64,000 nucleotides of DNA, from the NCBI GenBank assembly GCA_034432555.1, contig DAOUBW010000048.1:1-64000 (forward strand), given 5' to 3'. A program made the translations under genes and the position numbers. This document shows, piece by piece, positions 44,459-53,337 of this stretch. This DNA is from CP2-2F sp034432555. GTDB lineage: Bacteria > Chloroflexota > Anaerolineae > Aggregatilineales > UBA2796. Positions within the stretch are counted from its first letter, which is position 1; each line of letters starts with the position of its first letter. The notes below the pieces were generated by a model, which was given only the letters and a program-made list of their open reading frames with translations, ran no database searches and was not told the DNA's origin.

Positions 44459-45613
44459 ATGAGTGCGCCTCGTATTTGCATGGACTACGATGTCGGTAGA
44501 ACGTGTATGTCGTGTTTCTCGCAACACGCCAACACGACTACACAATTATTGAATGCCCTTCAACGTCAGGTTGATCAACTCGCATCAGGTGGCTGGCTTG
44601 GGCGCGGCGCGCAGCAATTCTACGCTGAAATGAATGGTGAAGTGTTGCCAGCTGTAGGGCGTTTAATCACAGCACTGGAAGAAGCCTGCCACTCCACACA
44701 TAGCATCGCACAGCGCTTTCAGGCGGCAGAACGCGAGGCAGGTGCGCTGTTTGTAGGCGGCGCAGGTGATTTCGTTTTGGCAGCCAAGACAGTGGGCTTT
44801 GCCAAAATAGCGGCTGAGCAGGGTGAAGGTGGCGGAGGGGAACCTGATCCCGGCAATCCAAGTGGACGTAGTGAGGTTTACTTGCGTTGGGCAGAGATGC
44901 TAGGCGCTTTGGGTGGTGAAGGCAGCGGCATTCGTTTCTATAATGCTGCCGCCAAAGTGACAACCATCCTTGGGATGAGCGAGCAGTTCGGTTCAATACT
45001 CAACTTTCTAGGGATGAATTTATCGCCCAATGCCGCTGAATTATTAAACACTATCGGCGCAGACCTTTTCAGCCTAAACCAAGATATTTACACGGGACTC
45101 AACGACGGCACGCTTATTGCACCTGATGGGCGGCTGATCAGCCCGCTGACAGGGCAGCCAGTTAATTCAGCGCTGGAGTGGGATTTAGACATGGTGCGCC
45201 GTGAGCAGCAAGAAGTCGAACGCATTATTCAAAACGCGTTTGCCAATGGGCAAATCACGGAAAGTGATGTTCGCACCATCAATGGTCTGTTGAACATTAA
45301 CCGCGTGCCTGTGCTGGCGATGGGTGCGCCTTTCATTGCCGATCTCAGCGATATTGAGCGCGCTCAGCGTGCCGTCAATGGTTTTATGGGCGGAAATTTA
45401 GATTTTGGGCAGCTTAATCACCGCATCGCCATTGGCTGGTCAATGGTCTTTGCCATGCACAACCGCGCTGGCGAATACGGCGATTATGCCATTGATCAGG
45501 GCATTGTGCCACCCCATCCACAGCCATCACGTCCGCCTACACCGCCGCCTTTACCACCCGTCACGATTACGCCAGAGCCACCACTTACCATTACCCCTGA
45601 ACCCAGTAGGTGA
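44459..45613 (+). CDS. WXG100-like protein with unknown C-terminal domain
   Basis: In the 384-residue protein, residues 8-100 form a helical hairpin of the WXG100/ESX type, with W46-L47-G48 in the turn (SGGWLGRGAQQFY). Such proteins are exported by type VII systems or serve as the leading domain of toxins. Residues 125-340 are a helical region that I do not recognise, and the end is a Pro-rich tail (about 350-384). AAGGAG lies before ATG 44459. Its stop overlaps the GTG of the TolB-like gene. No EccC/EssC ATPase is in the window. Four Cys lie in the first 80 residues. Confidence 0.7.
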   Translation: MSAPRICMDYDVGRTCMSCFSQHANTTTQLLNALQRQVDQLASGGWLGRGAQQFYAEMNGEVLPAVGRLITALEEACHSTHSIAQRFQAAEREAGALFVGGAGDFVLAAKTVGFAKIAAEQGEGGGGEPDPGNPSGRSEVYLRWAEMLGALGGEGSGIRFYNAAAKVTTILGMSEQFGSILNFLGMNLSPNAAELLNTIGADLFSLNQDIYTGLNDGTLIAPDGRLISPLTGQPVNSALEWDLDMVRREQQEVERIIQNAFANGQITESDVRTINGLLNINRVPVLAMGAPFIADLSDIERAQRAVNGFMGGNLDFGQLNHRIAIGWSMVFAMHNRAGEYGDYAIDQGIVPPHPQPSRPPTPPPLPPVTITPEPPLTITPEPSR

Positions 45614-45618
45614 CTCTG

Positions 45619-46719
45619 ATGATACTTCTATCACAGCGGCGAATGCGCCTCTATACATGCGTCCTACTCATTTTGCTCAGTGTGTTTACCTTGTTCTCGC
45701 GGTGGGTGGTGAAGGGGCAGCCACCACCCACTGCGCTGCCCGAAGGGTTGGGCGGCAAACTCGCCTTCACGAAAGCGCTCAGCGGCGGTATTATGCCACT
45801 CCACCTGATTACATTTACCGCGCAGCCGCCGACTGAGCAATCATTGATTCCCAATTTCAGTTGTGCAGGTGAAGGACAATTGTGCCGCCATACACAGCTT
45901 ATGTGGTCGCCTGATGGACGCTATCTTGCCTACCTAGAAGGCGGCACACTGGCGCTAAGTAGCCGACTGCTTATCTTGGATACACTGACGGGCGAACAAC
46001 GCCTAATCGCTGACGATGCATGGCACTTTGATGCGCCTGTGTGGTCGCCCGATGGCAAAAGGCTGCTCTACGCAGCAGATCGTGACGGGAAAACCGTGCT
46101 TCAGCAAGTGGACTTGGCGACGAATGTCAACACAGCGCTGACTGAGGCAACCGACGCCTCACAGTTTGCGCCTGCTTTCTCACCATCGGGCGATAGAATC
46201 GCCTTCACAGAGCAAGAATCTGAACGCAGCACAGTGATTCTTATCAATGCCGATGGCGGAGATCGGCGCGTGTTGACAGAAGGCGTTTTCCCAAGCTGGT
46301 CACCACAGAGTGATCAAATCGTGTTCAGCAAGCGGCTTGCTAACCAGACGGCACTTTATCTAATCCGACCTGACGGCACACAGCTTCAACGCCTAACCTA
46401 CGGCACAACCGATGCTTACACGCCGCGCTGGTCGCCCGATGGTCAGGCGATTGCCTTTCTGCGGCGAGATTCAGCGGAACGCTATGTTCGCTTGTATCTG
46501 ATTACACCAGCGGATGCCACAGAGCGCCAACTAGCTGATTCCGTCATACTGGGTGAGCCGTTTGTGTGGTCGCCCGATGGCGCATTCATTGCCTTCATCG
46601 CGCCTTACAACCGCATTTTTACGGCGCTCGCTGTTGTCGAGATCAGCAGCGGGCGTGTTTTTCAACTCGTGCAGGGTGGTCAGCTTAGCCAACTGGCATG
46701 GACAGGCGAAACGCCCTGA
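45619..46719 (+). CDS. TolB-like propeller with N-terminal membrane anchor
   Basis: The 366-residue protein has an N-terminal hydrophobic anchor and then repeated PD40/WD40-like blades with WSPDGRYLAYLE, WSPDGKRLLYAAD, FSPSGDRIAFTE and WSPDGAFIAFIA motifs. It lacks the TolB N-terminal domain. ATG 45619 has TAGGTG upstream, while GTG 45610 overlaps the previous stop. It is coupled to the WXG100-like gene and probably works with it at the outside of the membrane. Confidence 0.8.
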   Translation: MILLSQRRMRLYTCVLLILLSVFTLFSRWVVKGQPPPTALPEGLGGKLAFTKALSGGIMPLHLITFTAQPPTEQSLIPNFSCAGEGQLCRHTQLMWSPDGRYLAYLEGGTLALSSRLLILDTLTGEQRLIADDAWHFDAPVWSPDGKRLLYAADRDGKTVLQQVDLATNVNTALTEATDASQFAPAFSPSGDRIAFTEQESERSTVILINADGGDRRVLTEGVFPSWSPQSDQIVFSKRLANQTALYLIRPDGTQLQRLTYGTTDAYTPRWSPDGQAIAFLRRDSAERYVRLYLITPADATERQLADSVILGEPFVWSPDGAFIAFIAPYNRIFTALAVVEISSGRVFQLVQGGQLSQLAWTGETP

Positions 46720-46794
46720 ATAGCGCACCTTCACACAACCTCGGCGTGTGATATGCGTAAAAGGACACGGAAATACAACTAGGGAGAACGCAGC

Positions 46795-48267
46795 ATGTTC
46801 CGTACTTTCCGTGTGTTTAGCATTCTGATGCTTGTGCTGATGCTGGCATTTAGCAGCACGGCACATGCACAAAGCACCTTTGACTCGCAAAGCGTGGATG
46901 CCTACCTGAGCAGTATGCAGCAGCTTTATGAAATACCCGGACTGGGTGTGGCAATTGTGCGTGAAGGTGAAGTCATCTTTGCCAAAGGCTATGGCGTGCG
47001 TGATGTAGAGACCAACGCACCTGTGACGCCACAGACGCACTTCAGCATTGGTTCAGTCACCAAATCCATGACGGCTTTAGCTGCCATGCGCCTTGTAGAA
47101 GCGGGCAAACTGAACCTTGATACGCCTATCGTGGAATACCTGCCCGAATTCACGCTGCGGAATGCTGACCACGCTAACGCCGTGACGCTGCGCCATTTGT
47201 TCAGCCACACCAGCGGCATACCGCTTGCTGAGTTAGCCTGGTATAACGGCGAGGTGACCGATGCCGAAGGTATGTTGGCGCACCTTGCCGCGCAGCCTGT
47301 GCAAAGCGCACTCGGCGCACGCTATGAATATAACAATTGGGGCTATGCGTTGGCGGGGCTTGTCCTGGAGCGTGTGACGGGTAAGCCTTATGCAGACTAT
47401 CTGCGCGAGGCAGTGCTGGCGCCGCTGGCGATGCCAACCGCAACCCTCAGTTATGCTGCCATGCAGCAAACCGCCGACTTTGCCGCACCACACCGCTTTG
47501 ATCTGCGGAAGGGCGCACAGCGCATTCCCTTTTTCCCCTATCTGGATCAGGTCATCGCGCCGGCGGGCGCAGTAACCGCTAACGTTTTGGAGATGGCAAA
47601 CTACGCCATTTTCCAGATGGGCGATGGCACTTTCCAGAACACACCGATCCTCTCTGCCCAAAGCCTGACTGAAATGCACACACCAATTAAGAATGGTTAT
47701 GGCTTGGGGTGGGTGACAACCGATCTGGAAGGCTTTCAGACGGTTTGGCATAATGGCGCCATAGATGGCTTTGCCGCCGTGCTGGCGATGGCACCTGAGC
47801 AGCAAACTGCCGTGATCATCCTTTCCAATGGCGACCACGGCGATAACCCGAATGTGGTGGAGATGCTTGCCGCCGGCGTGCTGTACCTGACCATCAATCC
47901 GCAAAGTGCCGATAGCCTTGAAACGCTCACCGCAGGCTTCAAGGCGTTTGATCCGAAAGTGCGCGCTGAGCGTTTCGCAGCACTGCGCGCCTTCACGCCT
48001 AACCCAAGCCAATATGCAGCTTACGCGGGCAAATATGCCAGCTTGTTTGCCCAGATCGAGGTCCACGTGCGCGAAGGCGCGCTCTATGCTGATGTCGTGC
48101 AGCAGGGCGTCAGCCTGTCCTTCGAGTTGGTAGCGTTCGCGCCGCGTTCGTTCATCGCCAATATGACAGGGTTAACGAACGAGGTTTTTTCCTTCCGCCT
48201 GAACGAGAACGGATCGGTCACGCTGCTGCAAAACGAGACCGTGATCGCGGTGAAGCCCGCACAGTAG
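46795..48267 (+). CDS. Secreted serine hydrolase (beta-lactamase/class C PBP fold)
   Basis: The 490-residue protein has a Sec signal peptide (cleavage after STAHA) and the class C serine hydrolase motifs: SVTKS (SxxK) near residue 87, YNNWGYALAG (YxN) near 180, and HNGAIDGF (the HxG motif that replaces KTG) near 318. The C-terminal 120 residues (about 370-490) form the extra beta domain seen in esterase/peptidase-like members. Roles range from D-peptidase to esterase. GGGAGAAC upstream supports ATG 46795. Confidence 0.9.
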   Translation: MFRTFRVFSILMLVLMLAFSSTAHAQSTFDSQSVDAYLSSMQQLYEIPGLGVAIVREGEVIFAKGYGVRDVETNAPVTPQTHFSIGSVTKSMTALAAMRLVEAGKLNLDTPIVEYLPEFTLRNADHANAVTLRHLFSHTSGIPLAELAWYNGEVTDAEGMLAHLAAQPVQSALGARYEYNNWGYALAGLVLERVTGKPYADYLREAVLAPLAMPTATLSYAAMQQTADFAAPHRFDLRKGAQRIPFFPYLDQVIAPAGAVTANVLEMANYAIFQMGDGTFQNTPILSAQSLTEMHTPIKNGYGLGWVTTDLEGFQTVWHNGAIDGFAAVLAMAPEQQTAVIILSNGDHGDNPNVVEMLAAGVLYLTINPQSADSLETLTAGFKAFDPKVRAERFAALRAFTPNPSQYAAYAGKYASLFAQIEVHVREGALYADVVQQGVSLSFELVAFAPRSFIANMTGLTNEVFSFRLNENGSVTLLQNETVIAVKPAQ

Positions 48268-48280
48268 GCAATCGGTGTGG

Positions 48281-48307
48281 GTGGTGAGAGTGCTTGACTC
48301 TCACCAC
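48281..48307. terminator. Bidirectional hairpin after the serine hydrolase gene
   Basis: GTGGTGAGAGT pairs with ACTCTCACCAC over a 5-nt loop, followed by GCTTTT, between two converging genes. Confidence 0.7.
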
Positions 48308-48311
48308 GCTT

Positions 48312-49028
48312 TTAGCGCAAGCTCAGCACGCGGTACGCCTCGGTGTAGACGGGCGGTTCGCTCTCAAAGTCGGCGTCGTTGCTTTCGCGCAGCCGTTTGG
48401 CAAGCGCCTCAAAATCCTTCACTTGGCTGCGGTGCTGGCTGATCGCCTCAATTTTGCGCTCAAGGTAGGCGGTAATATCCACCTTGAGGTTGGGATCAAG
48501 CGTGCCAGCAAGGTAGACTCGGCGTACTTTGTGCGGCGCTAAGCCTTCATCGCGCCACAGTTCCACAAAGGTATGCCGATCACGTGCCGAAGGATAGATT
48601 GCGGCAAGGGCAGCTTCACCAATGGCGCGATGATCCGGGTGGTTGATGCTGCCTGCGCGTGTCCAGACCGTTTGTGGATCGTTGGTGACCACAATATCCG
48701 GGCGCAGTTGGCGGATCAGGCGCGTTAGATCGCGGCGTAGGCGCAAGGTATGCTCTAGCTCACCATCCGGATAGCGCAAAAAGATCACAGTGTCCGATCC
48801 CATGCAGGCAGCGGCGGCGCGCTGTTCAGCCTCGCGCAGGGCGATCAGGCGTTCGGCAGTCATCTCTGGATCATCGCTGCCCTTATCACCGCTGGTTGCC
48901 AAGGCATAGCTGATGTGCTTGCCCTCAGCCGCCCACTTTGCCAACACACCGCCGCTGAAAAATTCAGGATCATCCGGGTGTGCGTAGATTGCCAGCACGC
49001 GCTGGAGTGGTGCATTTTGATCGGTCAT
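48312..49028 (-). CDS. PIG-L / LmbE-family deacetylase
   Basis: The 238-residue zinc-dependent N-deacetylase has the AHPDD motif near residue 16 (IYAHPDDPEFF) and HPDHRAIGEA near 128, which hold the metal. Family members deacetylate N-acetylglucosamine derivatives, for example in mycothiol or GPI-type glycolipids. The acceptor here is unknown. It starts nine bases after the PSP1 gene's stop and is probably co-transcribed with it. Confidence 0.9.
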   Translation of the reverse strand: MTDQNAPLQRVLAIYAHPDDPEFFSGGVLAKWAAEGKHISYALATSGDKGSDDPEMTAERLIALREAEQRAAAACMGSDTVIFLRYPDGELEHTLRLRRDLTRLIRQLRPDIVVTNDPQTVWTRAGSINHPDHRAIGEAALAAIYPSARDRHTFVELWRDEGLAPHKVRRVYLAGTLDPNLKVDITAYLERKIEAISQHRSQVKDFEALAKRLRESNDADFESEPPVYTEAYRVLSLR

Positions 49029-49037
49029 GGTCTGTGT

Positions 49038-50012
49038 CTACTCCCAGCTTTCGCCATCATCCCAATCTTCGTCAGCGTCCGCACCGCCTTCGGGCTTAGC
49101 AGCTTTGCCGTGCTTAGCGCCACAATCGCAGCCACCGCTCTCGTGGCGCGCACAGCCACCTTTCGCCTTCTTTTCAAGTGTCTCTAGCTCATCCAGCGGC
49201 ACTAGGTCTTCGCGCCGTACAAGGTAGCGAATCTCACCCACCAAAACGGTGACGGCATCTTGCAGCGGATGGACATCCAGCACTTTGCCTTCGCCTTGCG
49301 GCGTCCGCACGCGCTTGTTACGTTTGGGAAGCAGCTTGCGCGCCTCTACATACTGCTCATATTCATAGACAAGGCAGCACCGCAGCCTGCCACACATGCC
49401 CGTAATTTCGGACGGATTCAGCGAAATGCCCTGCATCTTCGCCATCTTGATCGAGATCGGGCTGAAATCGGTCAGGAAGGTGGAACAGCAGCGCGGAATG
49501 CCACAAGCGCCCATGCCGCCGATCAGTTTTGCCACATCGCGCGGACCGACCTGCCGCAACTCTACCCGTGCGGGAAAGCGTCCGCTCATGGCGGTTTTGA
49601 GACGGTTGATGTTCAACTTGGTGTCTTCAGTGCTGTAGAGGATGGTCAGCGTGGCGCCATCGTAGCTATATTGTGCGGCAAGGAATTTGCACTGCTCATA
49701 GCCGCCTAAGTTTGCCGCCATCTCGCGGCATTCGATGAGCGTCTCTAACTGTTTATCTTCCCATGTCTGTTTCAGCAGCAGATCGCGTGGTGTGGCAAGC
49801 CGCAGAATCGGCTTGTAGTCGGTGCGCCCTTCTTCAGGGTCGTAAAAGGCAGCGATTTGCCCCATCTGCTGCCCACGCATCGTCTCGACGATCACATGAT
49901 CGCCGATGACCAAGTCGGGCATATTAGAACAATCGAAGTGGTAGAGTTTCCCTACCCGCTGAAAACGCACACCGGCAAGCCGCGTCGGTGTGGCGATAGT
50001 TTGATCAGTCAT
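49038..50012 (-). CDS. RicT/YaaT-like PSP1 domain protein
   Basis: The 324-residue PSP1 protein resembles RicT (YaaT) of the Bacillus RicAFT complex, which binds an iron-sulfur cluster and influences RNase Y-dependent mRNA processing and sporulation signalling. The Cys motifs GACGIPRCCSTF and MCGRLRCCLVYEY are intact. A Cys/Gly tail (CARHESGGCDCGA) and an acidic end follow. No ricA or ricF is nearby. It leads the operon with the PIG-L gene. Confidence 0.88.
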   Translation of the reverse strand: MTDQTIATPTRLAGVRFQRVGKLYHFDCSNMPDLVIGDHVIVETMRGQQMGQIAAFYDPEEGRTDYKPILRLATPRDLLLKQTWEDKQLETLIECREMAANLGGYEQCKFLAAQYSYDGATLTILYSTEDTKLNINRLKTAMSGRFPARVELRQVGPRDVAKLIGGMGACGIPRCCSTFLTDFSPISIKMAKMQGISLNPSEITGMCGRLRCCLVYEYEQYVEARKLLPKRNKRVRTPQGEGKVLDVHPLQDAVTVLVGEIRYLVRREDLVPLDELETLEKKAKGGCARHESGGCDCGAKHGKAAKPEGGADADEDWDDGESWE

Positions 50013-50251
50013 GGCAATAACAACTCAATTTGGTGCGCGTCGGTTTCAGCAGCCGATCATAGCACAGCACGCCCGTAGAGCAAATTTGCCCTAAGGGATG
50101 GTTATGAAAAGCGCAATTGTGCGCCGCGCTCGCTTCTTTCATCGCAGCCCTTTGTGCCGAACGCTCATAGAATTCGTAGGATCAACTCTGCCCAAATCCC
50201 TTTACAATTGCTAGTATCTGTTGTGAGAATGATTTTTTAGGTGAGGTGACT

Positions 50252-50857
50252 ATGCCAACCACAAGACGTGGTCTGCTTTTCGCAGGGCTGATTGCCGCAG
50301 TGCTAGGCGGTCTGCTGCTGCTGCCGATCTCCAACGCGGTGCATTCACAAACCAACACCGCCACGCCAACTAGCCTAACACTGCCCACCTTGGCGGTGGC
50401 TGCCAGTGCCACACCAACTCGTCCGCGCCTCGCGCTCGCCTCACCCACGCCCACGCCGACCGCCAACATCCCAGAGCCGCTGCTGACCCTGACCGCCTTC
50501 AGTTCGTCCATCATCGCCACCTTTGAGAACCGCCCCACTGTGACGCCCGGACCTTCGGCGATTATCCTTGATGGCAAGCCGCACTACATCCGCTTCACGG
50601 CAACCTGGTGCCAGCCTTGCCGCGTCATGCGCCCGGATGTGCAGGCGATGAAAGATAAGTACAGCGATCAGGTCACCTTCTGGGATATTGATATTGACAA
50701 TCCCGCCTCACGGCGTCTCATTCAGCGCTACGGCGTGCAGTTTATCCCGTACACCGTCCTGCTGGATTCGCAAGGCAGAACCTTTGAGGTGCTGGAAGGC
50801 TTACAATCTCGCAGCGAACTTGACACGGCAATTAGGGCGCTCTTGGCGAACGAATGA
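50252..50857 (+). CDS. Membrane-anchored thioredoxin-like protein
   Basis: The 201-residue protein has an N-terminal hydrophobic anchor (about residues 8-30), a Pro/Thr linker and a thioredoxin fold with CQPC (TWCQPCRVM near residue 123) and the cis-Pro region FIPYTVLL. It probably reduces disulfides outside the cytoplasm. ATG 50252 is preferred over GTG 50246 because TAGGTGAGG lies six bases before it. The stop overlaps the ATG of the next gene (ATGA), so the two are tightly coupled. Confidence 0.85.
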   Translation: MPTTRRGLLFAGLIAAVLGGLLLLPISNAVHSQTNTATPTSLTLPTLAVAASATPTRPRLALASPTPTPTANIPEPLLTLTAFSSSIIATFENRPTVTPGPSAIILDGKPHYIRFTATWCQPCRVMRPDVQAMKDKYSDQVTFWDIDIDNPASRRLIQRYGVQFIPYTVLLDSQGRTFEVLEGLQSRSELDTAIRALLANE

Positions 50858-51807
50858 TGCTGACTCGACGGCAATTTTTGCAGCGCACCAGCGCCTTTGC
50901 AGCACTGTTCGGCATTGCACAAGGCAGCCAGGAGGCAACCCTCAACTCACCCTCGCTCACGGCGCTTGTCTCTGGCACCACGTTCGGCTTGCCTGATGAT
51001 GCGCCCTTGCTCGGACGCTTGTTCAGCGCCACACAAGTACGCGCCAAGCCGCAAGCAACCGCTCAAGCGCTCAAGCGCTTGCCCGCCGATAGCCTGCACG
51101 CCATTCAAGGCGTCAGCCCGGATGGCTGGTGGTATCAGATTGCCGATGGCTACTTGCCGCGCGAGGCGATGCAGCCCATCTTGCCCTACGAGCGTCCGCC
51201 GCAGCCAACCGAGCTGCACAAAGGCTACTATGAGGTCATCGCGCCCACAACGACCTTGCGGCGTGCTTGCTCACCCTACGCCGCGCTGGTCGGGCGTTAT
51301 CCTTTCGGCACGGTGCTGTATGTGCATGACTGGCTGACCGATGATGCGCGCCAAACCTGGTATGCGCTTTCGCTGACGGCGGATGGGCGCGGCGTGTTTG
51401 GTTGGGCATCCGCGCTGCATTTTCGGCGTTGGCTGCCGCAGCCTTCGCCGCTGCATGCGCCTGCGCTGTGGCTGGAGGTGGCACAGCAATCGCTCAGCCT
51501 GTATGAAGGCGAGACGTTCGTTGGCAAGACGGCAGTTCACGGCGGCGCGCTGCCGCCCGACTCAGGGACGTTGCGCGTGCGGCTGCCTTGTGCGCGTGCC
51601 AGCGAACCGCCACACCTGCATATGTGGCAAATGCTCTTACAGCCGCGCTTGGGCAAGCCCGTGCCGATCTATGCCGCCAATTGGCACAACCGCTTTGGCT
51701 CGCTCAATCATAACCGCGCTGTAGAACTGCCGATCTTTGCGGCGCGTTGGCTTTATACCATGCTTGGTGGTGCGCCAGTGGCAGAAATCCCTGTGATAAT
51801 TGACTGA
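50854..51807 (+). CDS. L,D-transpeptidase-fold protein lacking catalytic residues
   Basis: The 317-residue protein has a twin-Arg-like leader (TRRQFLQRTSAFAALFG), two SH3-like repeats (about 55-195) and a YkuD-like domain (about 205-317). In the usual motif (SHGC followed by V/I-N-L) the Ser, His, Gly and catalytic Cys are replaced: residues 285-290 read NHNRAV, with Arg where Cys should be. The upstream catalytic His of HGTYWHN reads YAANWHN. It is therefore probably not a transpeptidase but a binding or scaffold protein. Its partner is the coupled thioredoxin-like protein. Confidence 0.75.
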   Translation: MMLTRRQFLQRTSAFAALFGIAQGSQEATLNSPSLTALVSGTTFGLPDDAPLLGRLFSATQVRAKPQATAQALKRLPADSLHAIQGVSPDGWWYQIADGYLPREAMQPILPYERPPQPTELHKGYYEVIAPTTTLRRACSPYAALVGRYPFGTVLYVHDWLTDDARQTWYALSLTADGRGVFGWASALHFRRWLPQPSPLHAPALWLEVAQQSLSLYEGETFVGKTAVHGGALPPDSGTLRVRLPCARASEPPHLHMWQMLLQPRLGKPVPIYAANWHNRFGSLNHNRAVELPIFAARWLYTMLGGAPVAEIPVIID

Positions 51808-51810
51808 GCG

Positions 51811-52581
51811 CTACGCCACTTGTTCGCGCAGCAGCGCCCACAACCTGCCGAACAGCGCGCCATACTGCGGATCGCTCCGCAGCGCGACCGCCTCTCGCGG
51901 GCGTGGCAGCCTCACGCGCTCATCGCTTAGAATGCGTCCCGGTCGCGCCGACATCACTAAGATTCGATCTGCCAGCGTCAGCGCCTCGTCAATGCTGTGT
52001 GTGACGAATACAACTGTGCTGCCGCTTGCTTGCCACAGTTCCAAAAGCGTATCCTGCAAGATCAAGCGCGTTTGAGCATCCAGTGCGCCGAACGGCTCAT
52101 CCATCAGCAGCACTTCGGCGTTATAGGCAAAGGCACGCGCCAAGCCGACGCGCTGCTGCATTCCGCCCGAAAGCTGGTGCGGATATGCCTCTGCAAAGCG
52201 TTCCAGTTTCACGCGGGCGATCCACTCACGGGCGACGGCAATTTGCTGGGCGTAAGGCACGCCGCGTGTGCGTAAGCCATAGCTGACGTTCTCTAGGACG
52301 GTCATCCACGGGAAGACCGCAGCGCCCTGAAAGACCATCGCCGTAGCAGGGCGTTTGGCGTCTGCGCGCTGCACGTGCAGCTTGCCGCTGCTGATCGGCT
52401 GTAAGTTGGCGATGGCGCGCAGCAGGGTTGTTTTGCCGCAGCCACTCGGTCCGACGATGCACACAAACTCGCCCTCGCCCACTGTGAGCGTGGCGTGCTG
52501 CACGGCGGTGATCTCACCGGCGCCGCCGCGTTCGGTGAAGCGGATCGTCACATCCTCAAGGCTGATTTTAGGGCTGCTCAT
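51811..52581 (-). CDS. ABC transporter ATPase (SsuB/TauB/NrtC type)
   Basis: The 256-residue ATPase of the nitrate/sulfonate/taurine uptake class has Walker A GPSGCGKTT, Q-loop VFQGAAVFPWMTVL, signature LSGGMQQRVGLARA, Walker B VLLMDEPFGALD and the H-loop VFVTHSIDEAL. The permease and binding protein that complete such importers are not beside it; the upstream genes are VOC and RfbD. Substrate specificity cannot be given. Confidence 0.88.
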   Translation of the reverse strand: MSSPKISLEDVTIRFTERGGAGEITAVQHATLTVGEGEFVCIVGPSGCGKTTLLRAIANLQPISSGKLHVQRADAKRPATAMVFQGAAVFPWMTVLENVSYGLRTRGVPYAQQIAVAREWIARVKLERFAEAYPHQLSGGMQQRVGLARAFAYNAEVLLMDEPFGALDAQTRLILQDTLLELWQASGSTVVFVTHSIDEALTLADRILVMSARPGRILSDERVRLPRPREAVALRSDPQYGALFGRLWALLREQVA

Positions 52582-52593
52582 GTGGCGTTCCCA

Positions 52594-53337
52594 TCAACCG
52601 GGCATAAAGCGCACGCCGTAATGGCGGCTGCTGTAGTCGTACATGATGGCGGCATATTGCTTTGGATCCGGGAAGCCGCGGTAGCCTTCTTTGATTTGCG
52701 AAAGCTGAATCATGAAGGTGATGCTGCCAAAGCTGATTTTGCCATAGAGCGACCAGCGTTCTAGGCGCTCTAGCAGGGTGAAATCGCTGGCAAAGGCAGG
52801 GAAATTCATCCGCAAGTGCTGGTAGGCTGCCTCAAGATCATCCACCACAAAGCCGAGATGGTGAATGCGGCTCGGCACGCCGTCGCTCAGCGGCTTGCCC
52901 GCCTCTGCCTCAAATAGGAAAAGCGCGTTGTTGCCGTTCGGCGCGCTCAGCACTGCCAGATGTTCATCATCGCGCATGGTGACCATGCCCAAGCCGCGTG
53001 TGAAGAACGCTACTGCCGCACGCCGATCTTCCATGCTCAGCGCGAGGTGATCAAAGCCAACGTTGCGCCACGGGCGGGCTGTGGCGCTCGCTTCGGGCAG
53101 CGGGCGGGCAATGACTTTTAGGTCTGCCGCGCCATACTGATCCTGAATTTCGCCGCAGAACATATCGGGATAGATCAGATCGTCCGTCTGCGTCTGTTTG
53201 ATGCTGATGCGCTTATTCTTCATAAAACCATGCGGCAGCAGTTGCTCCATCGCCTCATGCACAATGGCGAGGCGTGGCACTTCGCCGCTAAAGGTGCTGC
53301 CATTTTCTAGGTGAAAGGTCACAGGAACTGTACTCAT
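52594..53337 (-). CDS. VOC-superfamily protein with N-terminal extension
   Basis: The 247-residue protein carries a glyoxalase/dioxygenase (VOC) domain over residues 90-205 (FDHLALSMEDRRAAVAFF, then IHHLGFVVDDLEAAYQHL). The first 85 residues form a separate unknown beta module and the last 40 are Tyr-rich. Metal-binding His are seen in both half-motifs, so it is probably a metalloenzyme of unknown substrate. Its start overlaps the stop of rfbD by four bases. Confidence 0.75.
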   Translation of the reverse strand: MSTVPVTFHLENGSTFSGEVPRLAIVHEAMEQLLPHGFMKNKRISIKQTQTDDLIYPDMFCGEIQDQYGAADLKVIARPLPEASATARPWRNVGFDHLALSMEDRRAAVAFFTRGLGMVTMRDDEHLAVLSAPNGNNALFLFEAEAGKPLSDGVPSRIHHLGFVVDDLEAAYQHLRMNFPAFASDFTLLERLERWSLYGKISFGSITFMIQLSQIKEGYRGFPDPKQYAAIMYDYSSRHYGVRFMPG

